This document shows positions 34,797 to 45,663 of a DNA stretch of 64,000 nucleotides, one piece after another. The notes below the pieces were generated by a model. That model had not been told where the DNA came from, ran no database searches, and saw only the letters and a list, made by a program, of their open reading frames with translations. The stretch spans positions 1-64,000 of the forward strand of contig NZ_WJFC01000052.1 in the NCBI RefSeq assembly GCF_009725235.1. Reading direction: 5' to 3'. Source of the stretch: Scytonema sp. UIC 10036. GTDB lineage: Bacteria; Cyanobacteriota; Cyanobacteriia; Cyanobacteriales; Nostocaceae. The translations under genes and the position numbers were made by a program. Numbering within the stretch: position 1 is the first letter of the stretch; every line of letters begins with the position of its first letter.

Positions 34797-34820
34797 TAAA
34801 AAAGGTGGGCAATGCCCACC
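34797..34820 (-). terminator. Intrinsic terminator after groEL
   Basis: On the minus strand GGTGGGCATTGCCCACC forms a short stem followed by TTTTTTATT. It lies 23 bp after the groEL stop codon. Confidence 0.85.
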
Positions 34821-34842
34821 CTACGGTATGGTATAAAAAGGG

Positions 34843-36510
<1,668 letters not shown>

Positions 36511-36540
36511 TTAGTTCTCTAGCACGTCCTGTTTTACAAT

Positions 36541-36567
36541 TTAGCACTCAGAAGGCAAGAGTGCTAA
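36541..36567 (-). promoter_or_regulatory. CIRCE operator of groEL
   Basis: TTAGCACTC, nine bases, then GAGTGCTAA: a perfect match to the CIRCE inverted repeat bound by the HrcA repressor. It sits in the groEL leader 33 bp before the ATG. Confidence 0.97.
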
Positions 36568-36636
36568 TTTTTCCGGCAAAGACTGCGGATTGTTTGGAAA
36601 AAATTGATTAATATGTAGGTGCTTGGAATGGGGACT

Positions 36637-36687
36637 GGGCACTGGGGACAAGGGAGACAAGGAGGACAAGGGAGACAAGGAAGAAGT
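36637..36687. repeat. GGGAGACAAG minisatellite
   Basis: Purine-rich units of GGGAGACAAG/GGAGGACAAG. A complementary family (CTTCCTTGT) occurs at 49918-49965. Confidence 0.8.
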
Positions 36688-36785
36688 ATCAACAACCAAT
36701 GCCCAATGCCCAATCATATAAGACAGTAGCAATAGACAACGAGTACAAGGTAAAACTGAAGCTTAAAGACAAGCAGGCAAACTTA

Positions 36786-38881
36786 ATGGCAAAACTTCAA
36801 CTAGGTGATTATGTTGTTGCCCTAAAAGCTGGCAAGACATATCGTGGTTGGGTGAGTGGTGATACCGAAAAACAAGTCTCAGTTAGCGATTTTGACTGGA
36901 AGCGACTGGGACGTGCGAATCGTTCGCTCGAAATGAGCATAAATGCTTAAGGATGAGCGGCAAGGGAAAAAAGAACCGGAAAACCGGGACAGAACCTTGA
37001 CAACTAGATGACCGTGAGGGTGACTCTAAGTAAATCTTAGTACTAAGAAGAAATCCCTCCCCGCAGGTGCAGCGGTGACAGCATCACCCCTAGGGTAGCG
37101 ACTAGCCATCAATCCCTAAAGCGGGGTGAAAAAGGAGGTAAAACTGGCAGCCTAAAACTGGTTCCCTTCGAGCATGAACCCATGAGTAGCGCAAGCGAAG
37201 ACGCGCCTGAACCATCGACACGCTTAACCAGTGAAATAAGGCTTATCGCACTGGAGCCAAAAGGCAAAGGATAATGGGCTGGCAAGTGTCCTATTGACCA
37301 GCAAGCACCCCTAACAAACCCGGTGGATAGCGTCAACTCTAAAGGTTCAACCTACGGTCATCTGGAACGAGTTACCTACTGTTTGCTCTTGAGGGGTCGA
37401 TACTCAAGCAGGTGCTAACCGCAAGCAATAGATAGGTAGGATTGAGTCATAAGCGAATGCCCTGCTGTAATGGCAAGGATATGCTGACAGACTCACGGCA
37501 ATTTGGAATGTAGAGTCACAGTAGCAATAGATATGTCTAAAACACGAAAAGTCATAACAGAATCAATTGAGGAAGCAACCCAACCCTTGAAGGAGTTGCA
37601 AAATCATGAAACTGTGAATGACAAATCGATGGTGGAATGGAGGCACGTTAACTGGCATCAGCTAGAAAAACGAGTTTACAAGTTGCAAAAAAGAATCTAC
37701 AGAGCCTCAGCGCGTGGTGATGTCAAAGCAGTTCGCAAACTCCAAAAAACGCTAAGGTTTGAAGGAAAGTTGAAGAAGGTGCAAACACCACCATCCGTTA
37801 TTCGGTACGCCGATGATTTCGTGATTATCCACGAAGATTTAACCGTTGTCCAAAGATGCCAGATAATTATATCTGAGTGGTTAAAAGGCATGGGTTTGGA
37901 ATTGAAGCCATCAAAAACACGCCTAACTCACACTTTAAATAAGTATGAAAATGAAGAACCAGGATTTAACTTTCTTGGTTTTAATGTTAGGCAGTTCCCA
38001 GTGGGTAAATACCACTCAAAACAAGGCTTCAAAACAATCATCACCCCAAGCAAAGAAAAGCAGAGGATACATTACGAACGAATAACTAGTATCATCGATG
38101 ACCATAAGCAAGCGCCACAAGAGGCGCTAATCAGCCGACTCAACCCGGTAATTAGAGGATGGTCAAACTATTATTCGACGGTAGTCAGCAAAGAAGCTTA
38201 CTCCAGTCTCGATAATCTCATGTATCCAAAACTTAAAGCTTGGGCGCAACGCCGTCATCCAAATAAATCAGGAAAATGGGTAGCTAAGAAATACTGGCAA
38301 ACCATTGGCGGTAATAATTGGGTATTCGCCACGCCGAACAAAGGTAACAATCTCTTGCGGTTAATTAATCATAGGGATACACCCATAGTTCGCCATATAA
38401 AAGTTAAAGGCGAAGCCAGTCCATACGATGGCAACCTAATTTATTGGAGTTCAAGAATGGGCACACACCCCGAAGTGCCAAAAAGAGTGACAACACTTTT
38501 AAAGCAACAAAAAGGAAAATGCGCTCATTGCGGACTGTACTTCCGCGAGGAAGATGTACTGGAAATTGACCACAAAATACCCCTAAGCAAAGGTGGTAAA
38601 GACGAATATAAAAATCTCCAGTTATTACACAGACACTGCCACGATACAAAAACAGCCGATGATGATTTGGTTGGAGGTATGCACTTGGACAAGCACCAAA
38701 TTACTGAGGAGCCGGATGAGGGGAAACTTTCACGTCCGGTTTTGAAGACGAGTCGCTCTGGTGACGGAGCGGCTTAGTTTAACAATTTGCTGCTAGTAAA
38801 GTCCGATTGATAAGGCGAAACACGGGTCTTCTCGTGTTGTCAACTCAGAAATTGTCAACCTTAATGGCATTGAGCCATTAA
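36786..38881 (+). CDS. Small coding sequence interrupted by a group II intron (two exons)
   Basis: Exon 1 is 36786-36912 and exon 2 is 38784-38881. Joining them at the predicted splice sites gives an uninterrupted 74-residue protein (start MAKLQLGDYVVALKAGKTYR, junction FDWKRLG/QFAASKVRLIRR). Without splicing, translation runs 14 codons past the exon into the intron and stops at TAA 36948. I do not recognise the protein family; it is small, basic and soluble. The frame before the ATG is also open back to 36699, so the start is not certain. Exon 2 ends inside a 13-bp hairpin (38856-38886). Confidence 0.6.
37289..37294 (+). other. Predicted EBS1 of the group II intron
   Basis: GTCCTA can pair over six bases with IBS1 TGGGAC (36907-36912) at the end of exon 1, as required for splice-site choice. 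Assignment from pairing only. Confidence 0.6.
37533..38777 (+). pseudogene. ltrA: Group II intron reverse transcriptase/maturase with deleted RT1-RT4 region, HNH retained
   Basis: The protein (414 residues from ATG 37533, 424 from an upstream TTG) keeps the N-terminal RT0-like region (MVEWRHVNWHQLEKRVYKLQ), then jumps at about 37758 from LQKTLR to FEGKLKKVQTPPSVIRYADD. The fingers and the palm motif A aspartate found in intact relatives are missing, probably 150-200 residues removed in frame. The YADD box, maturase X domain (LNPVIRGWSNYYS) and C-terminal HNH endonuclease (CAHCG, EIDHKIPLSKGG, HRHCH) are intact. It cannot polymerise DNA but might retain maturase activity. The frame runs on through domain V into VI. 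Confidence 0.85.
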
Positions 38882-38886
38882 GGTTG
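38856..38886 (+). terminator. Hairpin in exon 2
   Basis: A perfect 13-bp stem, CAACCTTAATGGC with GCCATTAAGGTTG, and a 5-nt loop. No T-run follows. A second 8-bp hairpin (CCCTACCC/GGGTAGGG, 38899-38926) lies before the next gene. Confidence 0.55.
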
Positions 38887-38943
38887 AGCCGCATTCCTCC
38901 CTACCCTACAACGTTATCGGGTAGGGTATCCTACGGAGTTTAG

Positions 38944-40023
38944 ATGAATATACACAACGCCCTTCGTTACCTAGGTATTGCTGAACCCAGTGGTTCCGGC
39001 TGGTTGGCAGTAGTTTTTACATTTCTCTTAGCTTATGCAGTTACTTGGCGGATGATTCCGTCAGTCCGTAAGTTTGCCTTGAAAGTTGGATGGGCTGACC
39101 AACCAAATGCACGGCGGATTAATCGCGAGCCTTTGCCTAATGCAGGAGGTTTGGCTATTTATGCAGGTGTAATTGCCGCCGTGGTACTTGCCAGTCTCTT
39201 ACGACCTATTGAACTCGAAAGAGTACTGGCTCAGGTACTCACTATCTTACTAGGTGGTTCGATCTTAGTACTTGTCGGTTTTATTGACGATCAGTTCGGT
39301 TTGCCTCCTCTTTTTCGTTTATTAATTCAAATACTGACAGCTCTGTTATTGGTTGCCAATCGGATCACTATGAATGTTTCCTTTGGCACTCCGTTCGACT
39401 ATATATTATCGATATTACTAACAGTACTGTGGGTGGTAGGAATCACCAATGCTATTAACTTGATGGATGGTATGGATGGTTTGGCTGGAGGAGTCAGTTT
39501 TATTTCTGCCATGAGTCTACTAGCTGTTTCAGCCCAAGTTCCCAACCGTGCTGCAGCAACATTAGTTTTGGCAGCATTGGGAGGAGCAGCGCTAGGCTTC
39601 CTACGTCATAATTTCCACCCCTCACGCATTATTATGGGTGATGCTGGAGCATACTTTTTTGGTTACGTCTTAGCAGCTACGGGTATTTTAGGAAACTTAC
39701 AAGCCCCCACAGCTGTCTCTTTAGTAGCTCCAGTTTTATTTCTACTCCTACCAGTGCTAGACACTACTCAAGTGTTTATCCGACGCTTGATGGCAGGGAA
39801 AAATCCTCTGAGTACTCCTGGGAAAGACCACCTACATCACCGCTTGCTTGCATGGGGTTTATCTCAACGTCATGCGGCGCTGACTCTTTGGTCAATTGCT
39901 TTGATTTGCAATTTGTTGGCTATGAGATTGCAAAATATGAGCTTACTACAGATGTTTGCCACTACCGTTGGCATCATCTCTCTCTTAGGCTTCGTGGTTT
40001 TGCAAAAAATACGAACGGCTTGA
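38944..40023 (+). CDS. WecA/TagO-like undecaprenyl-phosphate sugar-1-phosphate transferase
   Basis: A 359-residue multi-pass enzyme of the MraY/WecA family, which joins a UDP-activated amino sugar to undecaprenyl phosphate to begin O-antigen, exopolysaccharide or wall polymer synthesis. Catalytic motifs: VGFIDDQFG (DD), NAINLMDGMDGLAGG, IIMGDAGAYFFG and the HHRLLAWGLS histidine motif near the C-terminus. About ten membrane helices are predicted. A GGAG ribosome binding site lies at 38935-38938, 5 bp before the ATG. The conserved residue set fits WecA/TagO better than MraY. Confidence 0.9.
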   Translation: MNIHNALRYLGIAEPSGSGWLAVVFTFLLAYAVTWRMIPSVRKFALKVGWADQPNARRINREPLPNAGGLAIYAGVIAAVVLASLLRPIELERVLAQVLTILLGGSILVLVGFIDDQFGLPPLFRLLIQILTALLLVANRITMNVSFGTPFDYILSILLTVLWVVGITNAINLMDGMDGLAGGVSFISAMSLLAVSAQVPNRAAATLVLAALGGAALGFLRHNFHPSRIIMGDAGAYFFGYVLAATGILGNLQAPTAVSLVAPVLFLLLPVLDTTQVFIRRLMAGKNPLSTPGKDHLHHRLLAWGLSQRHAALTLWSIALICNLLAMRLQNMSLLQMFATTVGIISLLGFVVLQKIRTA

Positions 40024-40139
40024 ATTATGAATTATGAATTATGAATTATGAATTATGAATTATGAATTGTATATTCATCATTCAGCATTCATAATTCATA
40101 ATTTATTCATCATTCAGCATTCATAATTCATAATTTTTG
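40021..40139. repeat. Inverted STRRs (TGAATTA and TTCATAA/TTCAGCA)
   Basis: Six TGAATTA heptamers (40022-40066) are followed by two blocks of ATTCATCATTCAGCATTCAT (40072-40136). The blocks are partly complementary, located between two convergent genes. Confidence 0.85.
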
Positions 40140-40928
<789 letters not shown>

Positions 40929-41046
40929 CTATACATGATAGGACTATCTGAGTGCAACAATAAAAACAATCGTTGAAACTGGGCGGATAGCTGCTAGCAG
41001 AGATTACCATTGAAAAATCAAACTATAAAAAATTGGTGGGTATTAC

Positions 41047-41364
41047 ATGACTACCAAAAAGCAATTCAACAGCTTTGAAGAAATGCTATCTGGTTCTGAT
41101 GTTCCTGTCTTAGTGGATTTTTACGCTGATTGGTGCGGACCTTGTCACATGATGAGTCCCATTCTAGAGCAAGTCAACGCCCAACTCCAGGGACGTATCA
41201 GGGTAGTTAAAATTGATACTGAAAAGTATCCTCAGTTGGCAACAATGTATCGGATTGAAGCTTTACCAACGCTTATGCTGTTTAAACAAGGTCAGCCTGT
41301 AGATCGGATTGAAGGTGTCCTACAAGCACCACAGTTGCTACAACATTTGAATACGTTGATTTAA
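41047..41364 (+). CDS. Thioredoxin
   Basis: A 105-residue thioredoxin fold with active site W29-C-G-P-C33 and the cis-proline motif EALPTLMLF. Thiol-disulfide reductant for Calvin cycle and other enzymes. The sequence lacks the leader of secreted forms, so it is cytoplasmic. Cyanobacteria have several thioredoxins, and I cannot assign the m, x, y or q type with confidence. The start ATG is 7 bp after GGTGGG. Confidence 0.92.
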   Translation: MTTKKQFNSFEEMLSGSDVPVLVDFYADWCGPCHMMSPILEQVNAQLQGRIRVVKIDTEKYPQLATMYRIEALPTLMLFKQGQPVDRIEGVLQAPQLLQHLNTLI

Positions 41365-41871
41365 AGACTTCACCCCACTTGCAATACTTGTCGGTTAAGC
41401 CTAAAAAGGCGAAAACACGTTTGTTGGGTTGAGGAACGAAACCCAACATTTACAGACATTTGTTGGGTTTCACTATCGTTTAACCCAACCTACAATTTCC
41501 GAGATCTCTTGCAGTATTGCACCCACTTGGGTGACGTCGTACTACTTAACTAAGTACAAATAGAATGGGAGGTAAAAAAGTTGTCACAAATTGTATTTAA
41601 CCGCCTCCCATTTTTCCGTATTTATTACAAAATTCCTTGTAGGTAGGGCTAAAGCCCACTAAATAAAGCTTTCTATATGAGGTTGGCTTAAAATGCCTTC
41701 ACATAGGAAATATGGGGCTACACAAACAAAGCCCGCAAGGCAAGGGCTAATGAGATACATCTTCATACAGAAACGATATCAAATCAGTTCGGGTGACTTT
41801 TCAGCATTTAACCCCAACCTGTCGTAATCAGTAACCTTTGCTGTTGACTTTGCCACTATTAAGTAGAGTCG
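41365..41871. other. Gene-free stretch with repeats
   Basis: No gene seen. Contents: the palindromic repeat at 41423-41493, a large imperfect hairpin (AATGGGAGG at 41564 pairing with CCTCCCATT near 41604, followed by T-run) that may terminate the thioredoxin transcript, and degenerate GGGCTAAAGCCC palindromes near 41645-41750. Confidence 0.6.
41423..41493. repeat. Dispersed palindromic repeat, second copy
   Basis: GTTGGGTTGAGGAACGAAAC followed by ACATTTRCAGACATTTGTTG and ACCCAACCTAC; nearly identical over its first 50 bp to 10948-10998. Confidence 0.8.
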
Positions 41872-42675
41872 TTGAGCAAGTCAGGTGTGTTAGAGCAAAG
41901 CGATCCAGAATTAATTTTTTTAGCACGACAGGGAGATAAAGCTGCATTTGGTCGGCTGGTGTTGCGTTATCAGCCGATGCTTCAACGCATTGCGGAGCGA
42001 ATGCTCGGCGATGAGGATTTGGCTGGCGATCTTGTGCAAGATGCCATGCTGCAAGCTTATCTTTCATTGGAGAAACTTCATCAGCCAAAGCGCTTTAAAA
42101 GTTGGCTGTATGGCATTATGCTTAATATTTGCCGCAGCGAATTGCGCCGTCGAAAGGTGCTCGTGTTTTCCCTAGAAGCAATGGTGGGAGATTTAGCTGA
42201 TGCGCCATTCTTGATTGATGAGAATTCACCTGCTCCCGAACAAGTAGCGGAACATAAAGAACTCCGCACTGCGTTACTAGAAGCGATCGATACTCTGTCT
42301 CAAAGTAATCGTCAAGCGACTTTGCTGTTCTATCACGAACAACTTAGTTTACAAGAAGTAGCAGTTCGCCTAAATATTTCAGTTAGTGCAGTTAAGGGAC
42401 GTTTGCACAAAGCTCGCCATCAACTCAGAGAACAATTGCTACCTCTTCAAACTCAAATTCAATCTATTTCATTTAAGGAGTCTAAGACAATGACCACTAA
42501 TACCAATATCCAAATCAAGCCAGAACTTTGCTGTTCATTTTGTAACAAAAGCAGGGAACAGGTTAATGTTCTGATTGCAGGTCCACTACTGCTCAATGTC
42601 CCGATCTATATTTGCAATGAGTGTGTGGATGTATGTAATCAAATTATTAGCAAAGAAATCCCTCCGTTGATATAG
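41872..42675 (+). CDS. ECF-type sigma factor fused to a ClpX-type C4 zinc finger
   Basis: A 267-residue fusion. Residues about 10-185 are an ECF sigma factor: region 2 ([58 protein letters not shown]) and region 4 ([40 protein letters not shown]). Residues about 218-262 are a ClpX-like zinc-binding domain with two CxxC pairs ([31 protein letters not shown]). The start is TTG 41872, or GTG 41884. Inside, AAGGAG (42475-42480) sits nine bases before an in-frame ATG (42490), so a separate 61-residue zinc-finger protein may also be made. A zinc finger in this position could regulate the sigma factor, as anti-sigma factors do; that is inference. Confidence 0.85.
   Translation: MSKSGVLEQSDPELIFLARQGDKAAFGRLVLRYQPMLQRIAERMLGDEDLAGDLVQDAMLQAYLSLEKLHQPKRFKSWLYGIMLNICRSELRRRKVLVFSLEAMVGDLADAPFLIDENSPAPEQVAEHKELRTALLEAIDTLSQSNRQATLLFYHEQLSLQEVAVRLNISVSAVKGRLHKARHQLREQLLPLQTQIQSISFKESKTMTTNTNIQIKPELCCSFCNKSREQVNVLIAGPLLLNVPIYICNECVDVCNQIISKEIPPLI
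42475..42492 (+). promoter_or_regulatory. Internal ribosome binding site and start codon within the sigma-zinc finger gene
   Basis: AAGGAG followed by nine bases and ATG, in frame with the fusion, exactly at the junction between the sigma region and the zinc finger. The fusion's own start lacks such a strong site. Confidence 0.55.
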
Positions 42676-42821
42676 AAAGAACTTGAGTTATTGAATAACT
42701 CAGACGAAATGAGTAGCTAAAACTTTTGAAATCGAGTTTTAATCTTAGTTGTCACCTGGACGAGAATTTGTCCGAGTGACAATATTATTAATTCCCGCTC
42801 GGCACATCTAAAATAATCAGT

Positions 42822-42980
42822 TCAAGCGAGTCCATCATCTTCATCTGGTTCAGGTGCTAATTCAAATTTTTCAAAATACAAGTCCTCAGGTTTTTCTGCT
42901 CCTGTGTTTCCATAAGCAAATAAACGCATATCTGGTTTTAATGCAACTCTAATATTCTCTGGGAACTGTATAAAGAAATT
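42822..42980 (-). pseudogene. Remnant of an unidentified gene (C-terminal part)
   Basis: On the minus strand an open frame reads FPENIRVALKPDMRLFAYGN, then TGAEKPEDLYFEKFELAPEP and an acidic end, stopping at TGA (42822-42824). It has normal coding character but no start and no family that I recognise; upstream it runs into the repeat-protein remnant on the other strand. Probably a truncated gene end. Confidence 0.35.
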
Positions 42981-43411
42981 CGCTCCACAGTTGCTGTTAA
43001 TTTCAGAACTACAGCAACCATATTGGAAAATTTAGCTAAAGATAAAGCGCATATTGTTCGTTTGAAAGTTGCTGAAAATAGGAACACTCCAAATCAGGCT
43101 TTGGATTATTTAGCTGAAGATAAGTGCGAAAAAGTCCGTTTTTTGTTGCAGCTAATACTCAAACTTCTGAAAGCACTTTACGGAAGTTAGCACGAGATAT
43201 GATGGATAACGTTCGATTGATAACCGCTCAAAACAAAAATACTCCCACTGATGCTTTAGAGACATTAGCGAAAGATAGAAATGAAAAAGTGCGTGTTGCT
43301 GTAGCAAATAATTCCTGTACTCCCATCGCTACTCTTAAGAACTTAGCCAATGATAATAATCCTTCTATTAGTACTGCTGCTAAAAATAGTTTGATTAAAG
43401 AATATTTATAG
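42963..43411 (+). pseudogene. Frameshifted leucine-rich-variant/HEAT-like repeat protein
   Basis: Five or six repeats of about 24 residues with the pattern LAKDxxxxVRxAVAxNxxTP are visible. The first part (LAKDKAHIVRLKVAENRNTP, LDYLAEDKCEKVR) is in one frame; after GTCCG and a run of six T bases (43138-43144) the pattern continues one frame over (VAANTQTSESTLRKLARDMM to the end at 43411). Adding one T restores a single frame. No start codon precedes the first repeat, so the 5' end is also lost. The downstream part could still be made from ATG 43200 or GTG 43124. Confidence 0.7.
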
Positions 43412-43483
43412 AAAATTTATAATTTTCAACTCTTGTCTTGTAAGTTTTCGTGGTAAGTCAGTCGGCAAAAATAACCATTGCTA

Positions 43484-43524
43484 GTTTGTAGTTGCGATGC
43501 ATTCGCTAAAGCGCTACTACAAAC
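43484..43524 (+). repeat. 41-bp palindromic dispersed repeat, copy B
   Basis: GTTTGTAGTTGCGATGCATT followed by CGCTAAAGCGCTACTACAAA and C. Ends GTTTGTAGT/ACTACAAAC are perfect complements. Inverted counterpart of 33359-33399. Confidence 0.85.
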
Positions 43525-43875
43525 GGAATAAAAATATTTTACCCGATTGTTACAGAGCCATGTTTTTTCTTGCCAACTTATATTTTGCAAGGAAGCTCAC
43601 AACCTTTTCTTGCGATTGCTCAACGATTAGCTACCCGGATGCTTTGGGATTAAATCTCTCCAAGTATTATCTGGTTGATGATTTAAGTTAGAATTAGTCA
43701 TAATAAGTCAGTGAACATAGTTAAATTCTTCTATAGAGAAATGTCAACCCAATTCAACTACTCTTCCCTTCTCCCCTTTGCCTCCTGCCTTTGTCCAGTT
43801 ATAAAAATTTGAGTCTACCTACTTAGGAACGCCTTAAATCAATTTTGCACTTACATTTTACAGGAAAACTTAAAT

Positions 43876-44121
43876 ATGCTGAGAGAAAAAATTAAGGAAG
43901 AAATAGATAAGCTCAACGAGGAGCAACTCCAGAAGATTTTTGATTTTATCGCCTTTCTTGAATTTCAATCTAAACAAGTTGAATCCTCTGTTCCATTGTG
44001 GCAAAAGTTAACACCAGCAGAACGGGCTAAGGATTTCCGAGAATGGGTTTCGCAACTACCCAAAAGCGGTGTAAGCTTACCTGATGAAGCCTTTAGCCGC
44101 GACAGTATTTACGAAGAATGA
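43876..44121 (+). CDS. VapB-like antitoxin (DUF2281-type)
   Basis: An 81-residue acidic helical protein (MLREKIKEEIDKLNEEQLQK, then IFDFIAFLEFQSK) with a flexible acidic C-terminus, as expected for an antitoxin that wraps its toxin. Its stop overlaps the start of the PIN-domain gene (ATGA at 44118-44121), the usual toxin-antitoxin arrangement. The N-terminal half would form the DNA-binding or dimer part. Confidence 0.82.
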   Translation: MLREKIKEEIDKLNEEQLQKIFDFIAFLEFQSKQVESSVPLWQKLTPAERAKDFREWVSQLPKSGVSLPDEAFSRDSIYEE

Positions 44122-44561
44122 CAAAATATTTACTTGATACTAATGTTGTTTTGCGCTTTTGCAATCCTTCGGATGTACAGCATCGCCTTACAAGAGACGC
44201 AGTGTCTTTTTTACTAGAACGAGGAGATGAATGTTTCCTAACAGCCCAAGTTATTGTTGAATTCTGGGTTGTTGCTACTCGTCCTACTGAAGTCAATGGT
44301 TTAGGGTGGACTGTAGAACAAACGCGAAACACAGTAGACAGATTGTGTGCTCGCTTCCCCATGCTAGAAGAATCCTCACAGATTTTCTCTCACTGGTTGG
44401 ATTTAGTTACAACTAGCTTAGTCATGGGTAAGCAGACTCATGATGCTCGTATCGTAGCAGTTATGCTCGTATGTGAAATTACACATCTTTTGACTTTTAA
44501 TCCCAAGGATTTTGCAATTACATCGAGCATTACCACTGTACGTCCACAAGAATTAATATAG
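44118..44561 (+). CDS. VapC-like PIN domain toxin ribonuclease
   Basis: A 147-residue PIN domain with the acidic metal-binding set D7 (YLLDTNV), E48 (VIVEFW) and D109 (THDARIVA); the fourth position is the FNPKDF motif (D131). PIN toxins cleave RNA, commonly tRNA, when the antitoxin is degraded. It is translationally coupled to the antitoxin gene. All key residues are present, so it should be functional. Confidence 0.9.
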   Translation: MTKYLLDTNVVLRFCNPSDVQHRLTRDAVSFLLERGDECFLTAQVIVEFWVVATRPTEVNGLGWTVEQTRNTVDRLCARFPMLEESSQIFSHWLDLVTTSLVMGKQTHDARIVAVMLVCEITHLLTFNPKDFAITSSITTVRPQELI

Positions 44562-44582
44562 TCATTAAAATAAATTGGTGAG

Positions 44583-45503
44583 TTAAGATCGCCGCACGTT
44601 TAAGCAACACCATTCTTTGCGCTTCCAAAGAGTAGCCACAACCCAACCCTGTTTCTCTAAAGCATCAGCAACAGCTTTAGATTGCTCGAGTAAAATTCCA
44701 CTGAAAACACCCCAAGTACTCGGTTTGACGATCGCATTAAACTCTGGTGCCAAACTAATAATTACGTCTGCCAAAATATTGCAAACAATACCATCTACTG
44801 GTTGCGGAACTAGTTTTGTTAAAACGTCTACACTCCCTTCTGCTACGATTAACCTTTCTGGGCTAACACCATTCATAGCACGATTTTCTATAGTCGATCT
44901 CACTGCTAGGGGATCGTTATCCACTGCGTAGGCTTTCTTTGCTCCCAGTAACAGTGCTCCTATAGAAAGGATACCAGAACCACAACCAATATCCGCAATT
45001 ACCACATCTTCGTTTACCCGCTCTTGACTTGTAAAAGACTCTGGTAGATTGCTCAACCGCATTTCTAAAGATTCCAAACACAACTGAGTTGTCGCATGAG
45101 TTCCCGTACCAAATGCTACACCAGGATCTAAAAGAATCATCAGACGCTCGGTATTTTCCGGTACTGGTAACCATGCAGGATTAATCAAAATGCGATCGCC
45201 AATTTCCTGTGGTTGCCAATATTGCTTCCAGCTACTTGCCCAATCCTGCTCATCAATCAACTCCCACCGCACCACAGGTATGGGAAGTTCCATACACAGA
45301 GCATCTTGCCGCAACCACAGTGACAGCGCTGCCAAATCCAAAAGATGTGCTTGAAACTGGGGCAAATAACTGCGTACTAAAAAATTGCTCCCTTTCTGTT
45401 CGCTAGCGGTTCCGCGACAGCCAAAATTTTCCAGACGCCAAAAGATAGACTCTTCCAGCGCAGGTTCACATTGAATTTGTACTTCCCACCACGTGTTTGC
45501 CAT
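44583..45503 (-). CDS. prmA: Ribosomal protein L11 methyltransferase
   Basis: A 306-residue SAM-dependent enzyme that trimethylates ribosomal protein L11. The N-terminal substrate-binding domain starts [20 protein letters not shown]. The linker [20 protein letters not shown] and the SAM motif [18 protein letters not shown] are diagnostic, followed by [19 protein letters not shown] (the NxLA catalytic-site motif). It begins 160 bp downstream of serA with STRRs between. Confidence 0.93.
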   Translation of the reverse strand: MANTWWEVQIQCEPALEESIFWRLENFGCRGTASEQKGSNFLVRSYLPQFQAHLLDLAALSLWLRQDALCMELPIPVVRWELIDEQDWASSWKQYWQPQEIGDRILINPAWLPVPENTERLMILLDPGVAFGTGTHATTQLCLESLEMRLSNLPESFTSQERVNEDVVIADIGCGSGILSIGALLLGAKKAYAVDNDPLAVRSTIENRAMNGVSPERLIVAEGSVDVLTKLVPQPVDGIVCNILADVIISLAPEFNAIVKPSTWGVFSGILLEQSKAVADALEKQGWVVATLWKRKEWCCLNVRRS

Positions 45504-45504
45504 A

Positions 45505-45663
45505 CAATTTTAGATTTTAGATTTTGGATTTTAGATTGGGAGGATTAAGTTTGTGCTATTGACTATATAACTGTAAACTGTTGACTCTTGATTCAATCTA
45601 GAATCCACAATCCACAATCCACAATCCAAAATCTAAAATCCAAAATCCAAAATCCAAAATTAA
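45505..45663. repeat. A/T-rich heptamer STRRs (ATTTTAG/TCCAAAA)
   Basis: ATTTTAGATTTTGG units directly upstream of prmA and CCAAAATCTAAAATCC units directly downstream of serA, complementary in orientation and separated by about 60 bp. Confidence 0.85.

Larger units (their letters stand above)
36913..38783 (+). mobile_element. Group II intron with an internally deleted RT/HNH gene
   Basis: The intron begins with the consensus GTGCG at 36913 and ends near 38783 with TTTAAC. Domain V is clear at 38709-38743 (GAGCCGGATGAGGGGAAACT onward, with the AGC triad at 38710-38712 and the TCCGGTT partner strand). Domain VI (38744-38783) has the likely branch-point A in GGCTTAGTTTAAC. The exon bases TGGGAC just upstream (36907-36912) pair with GTCCTA at 37289-37294, a good IBS1-EBS1 match with one G-U. 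Domain IV holds the RT reading frame 37533-38777. The ribozyme parts look complete; the protein does not. Confidence 0.9.

Noticed and set aside
36541..36732. 63-residue minus-strand frame upstream of groEL
   Set aside because: It covers the CIRCE operator and a purine minisatellite; composition is low-complexity Ser/Pro.
43497..43691. 64-residue frame after the broken repeat protein
   Set aside because: It starts within the 41-bp palindrome and shows no coding pattern.
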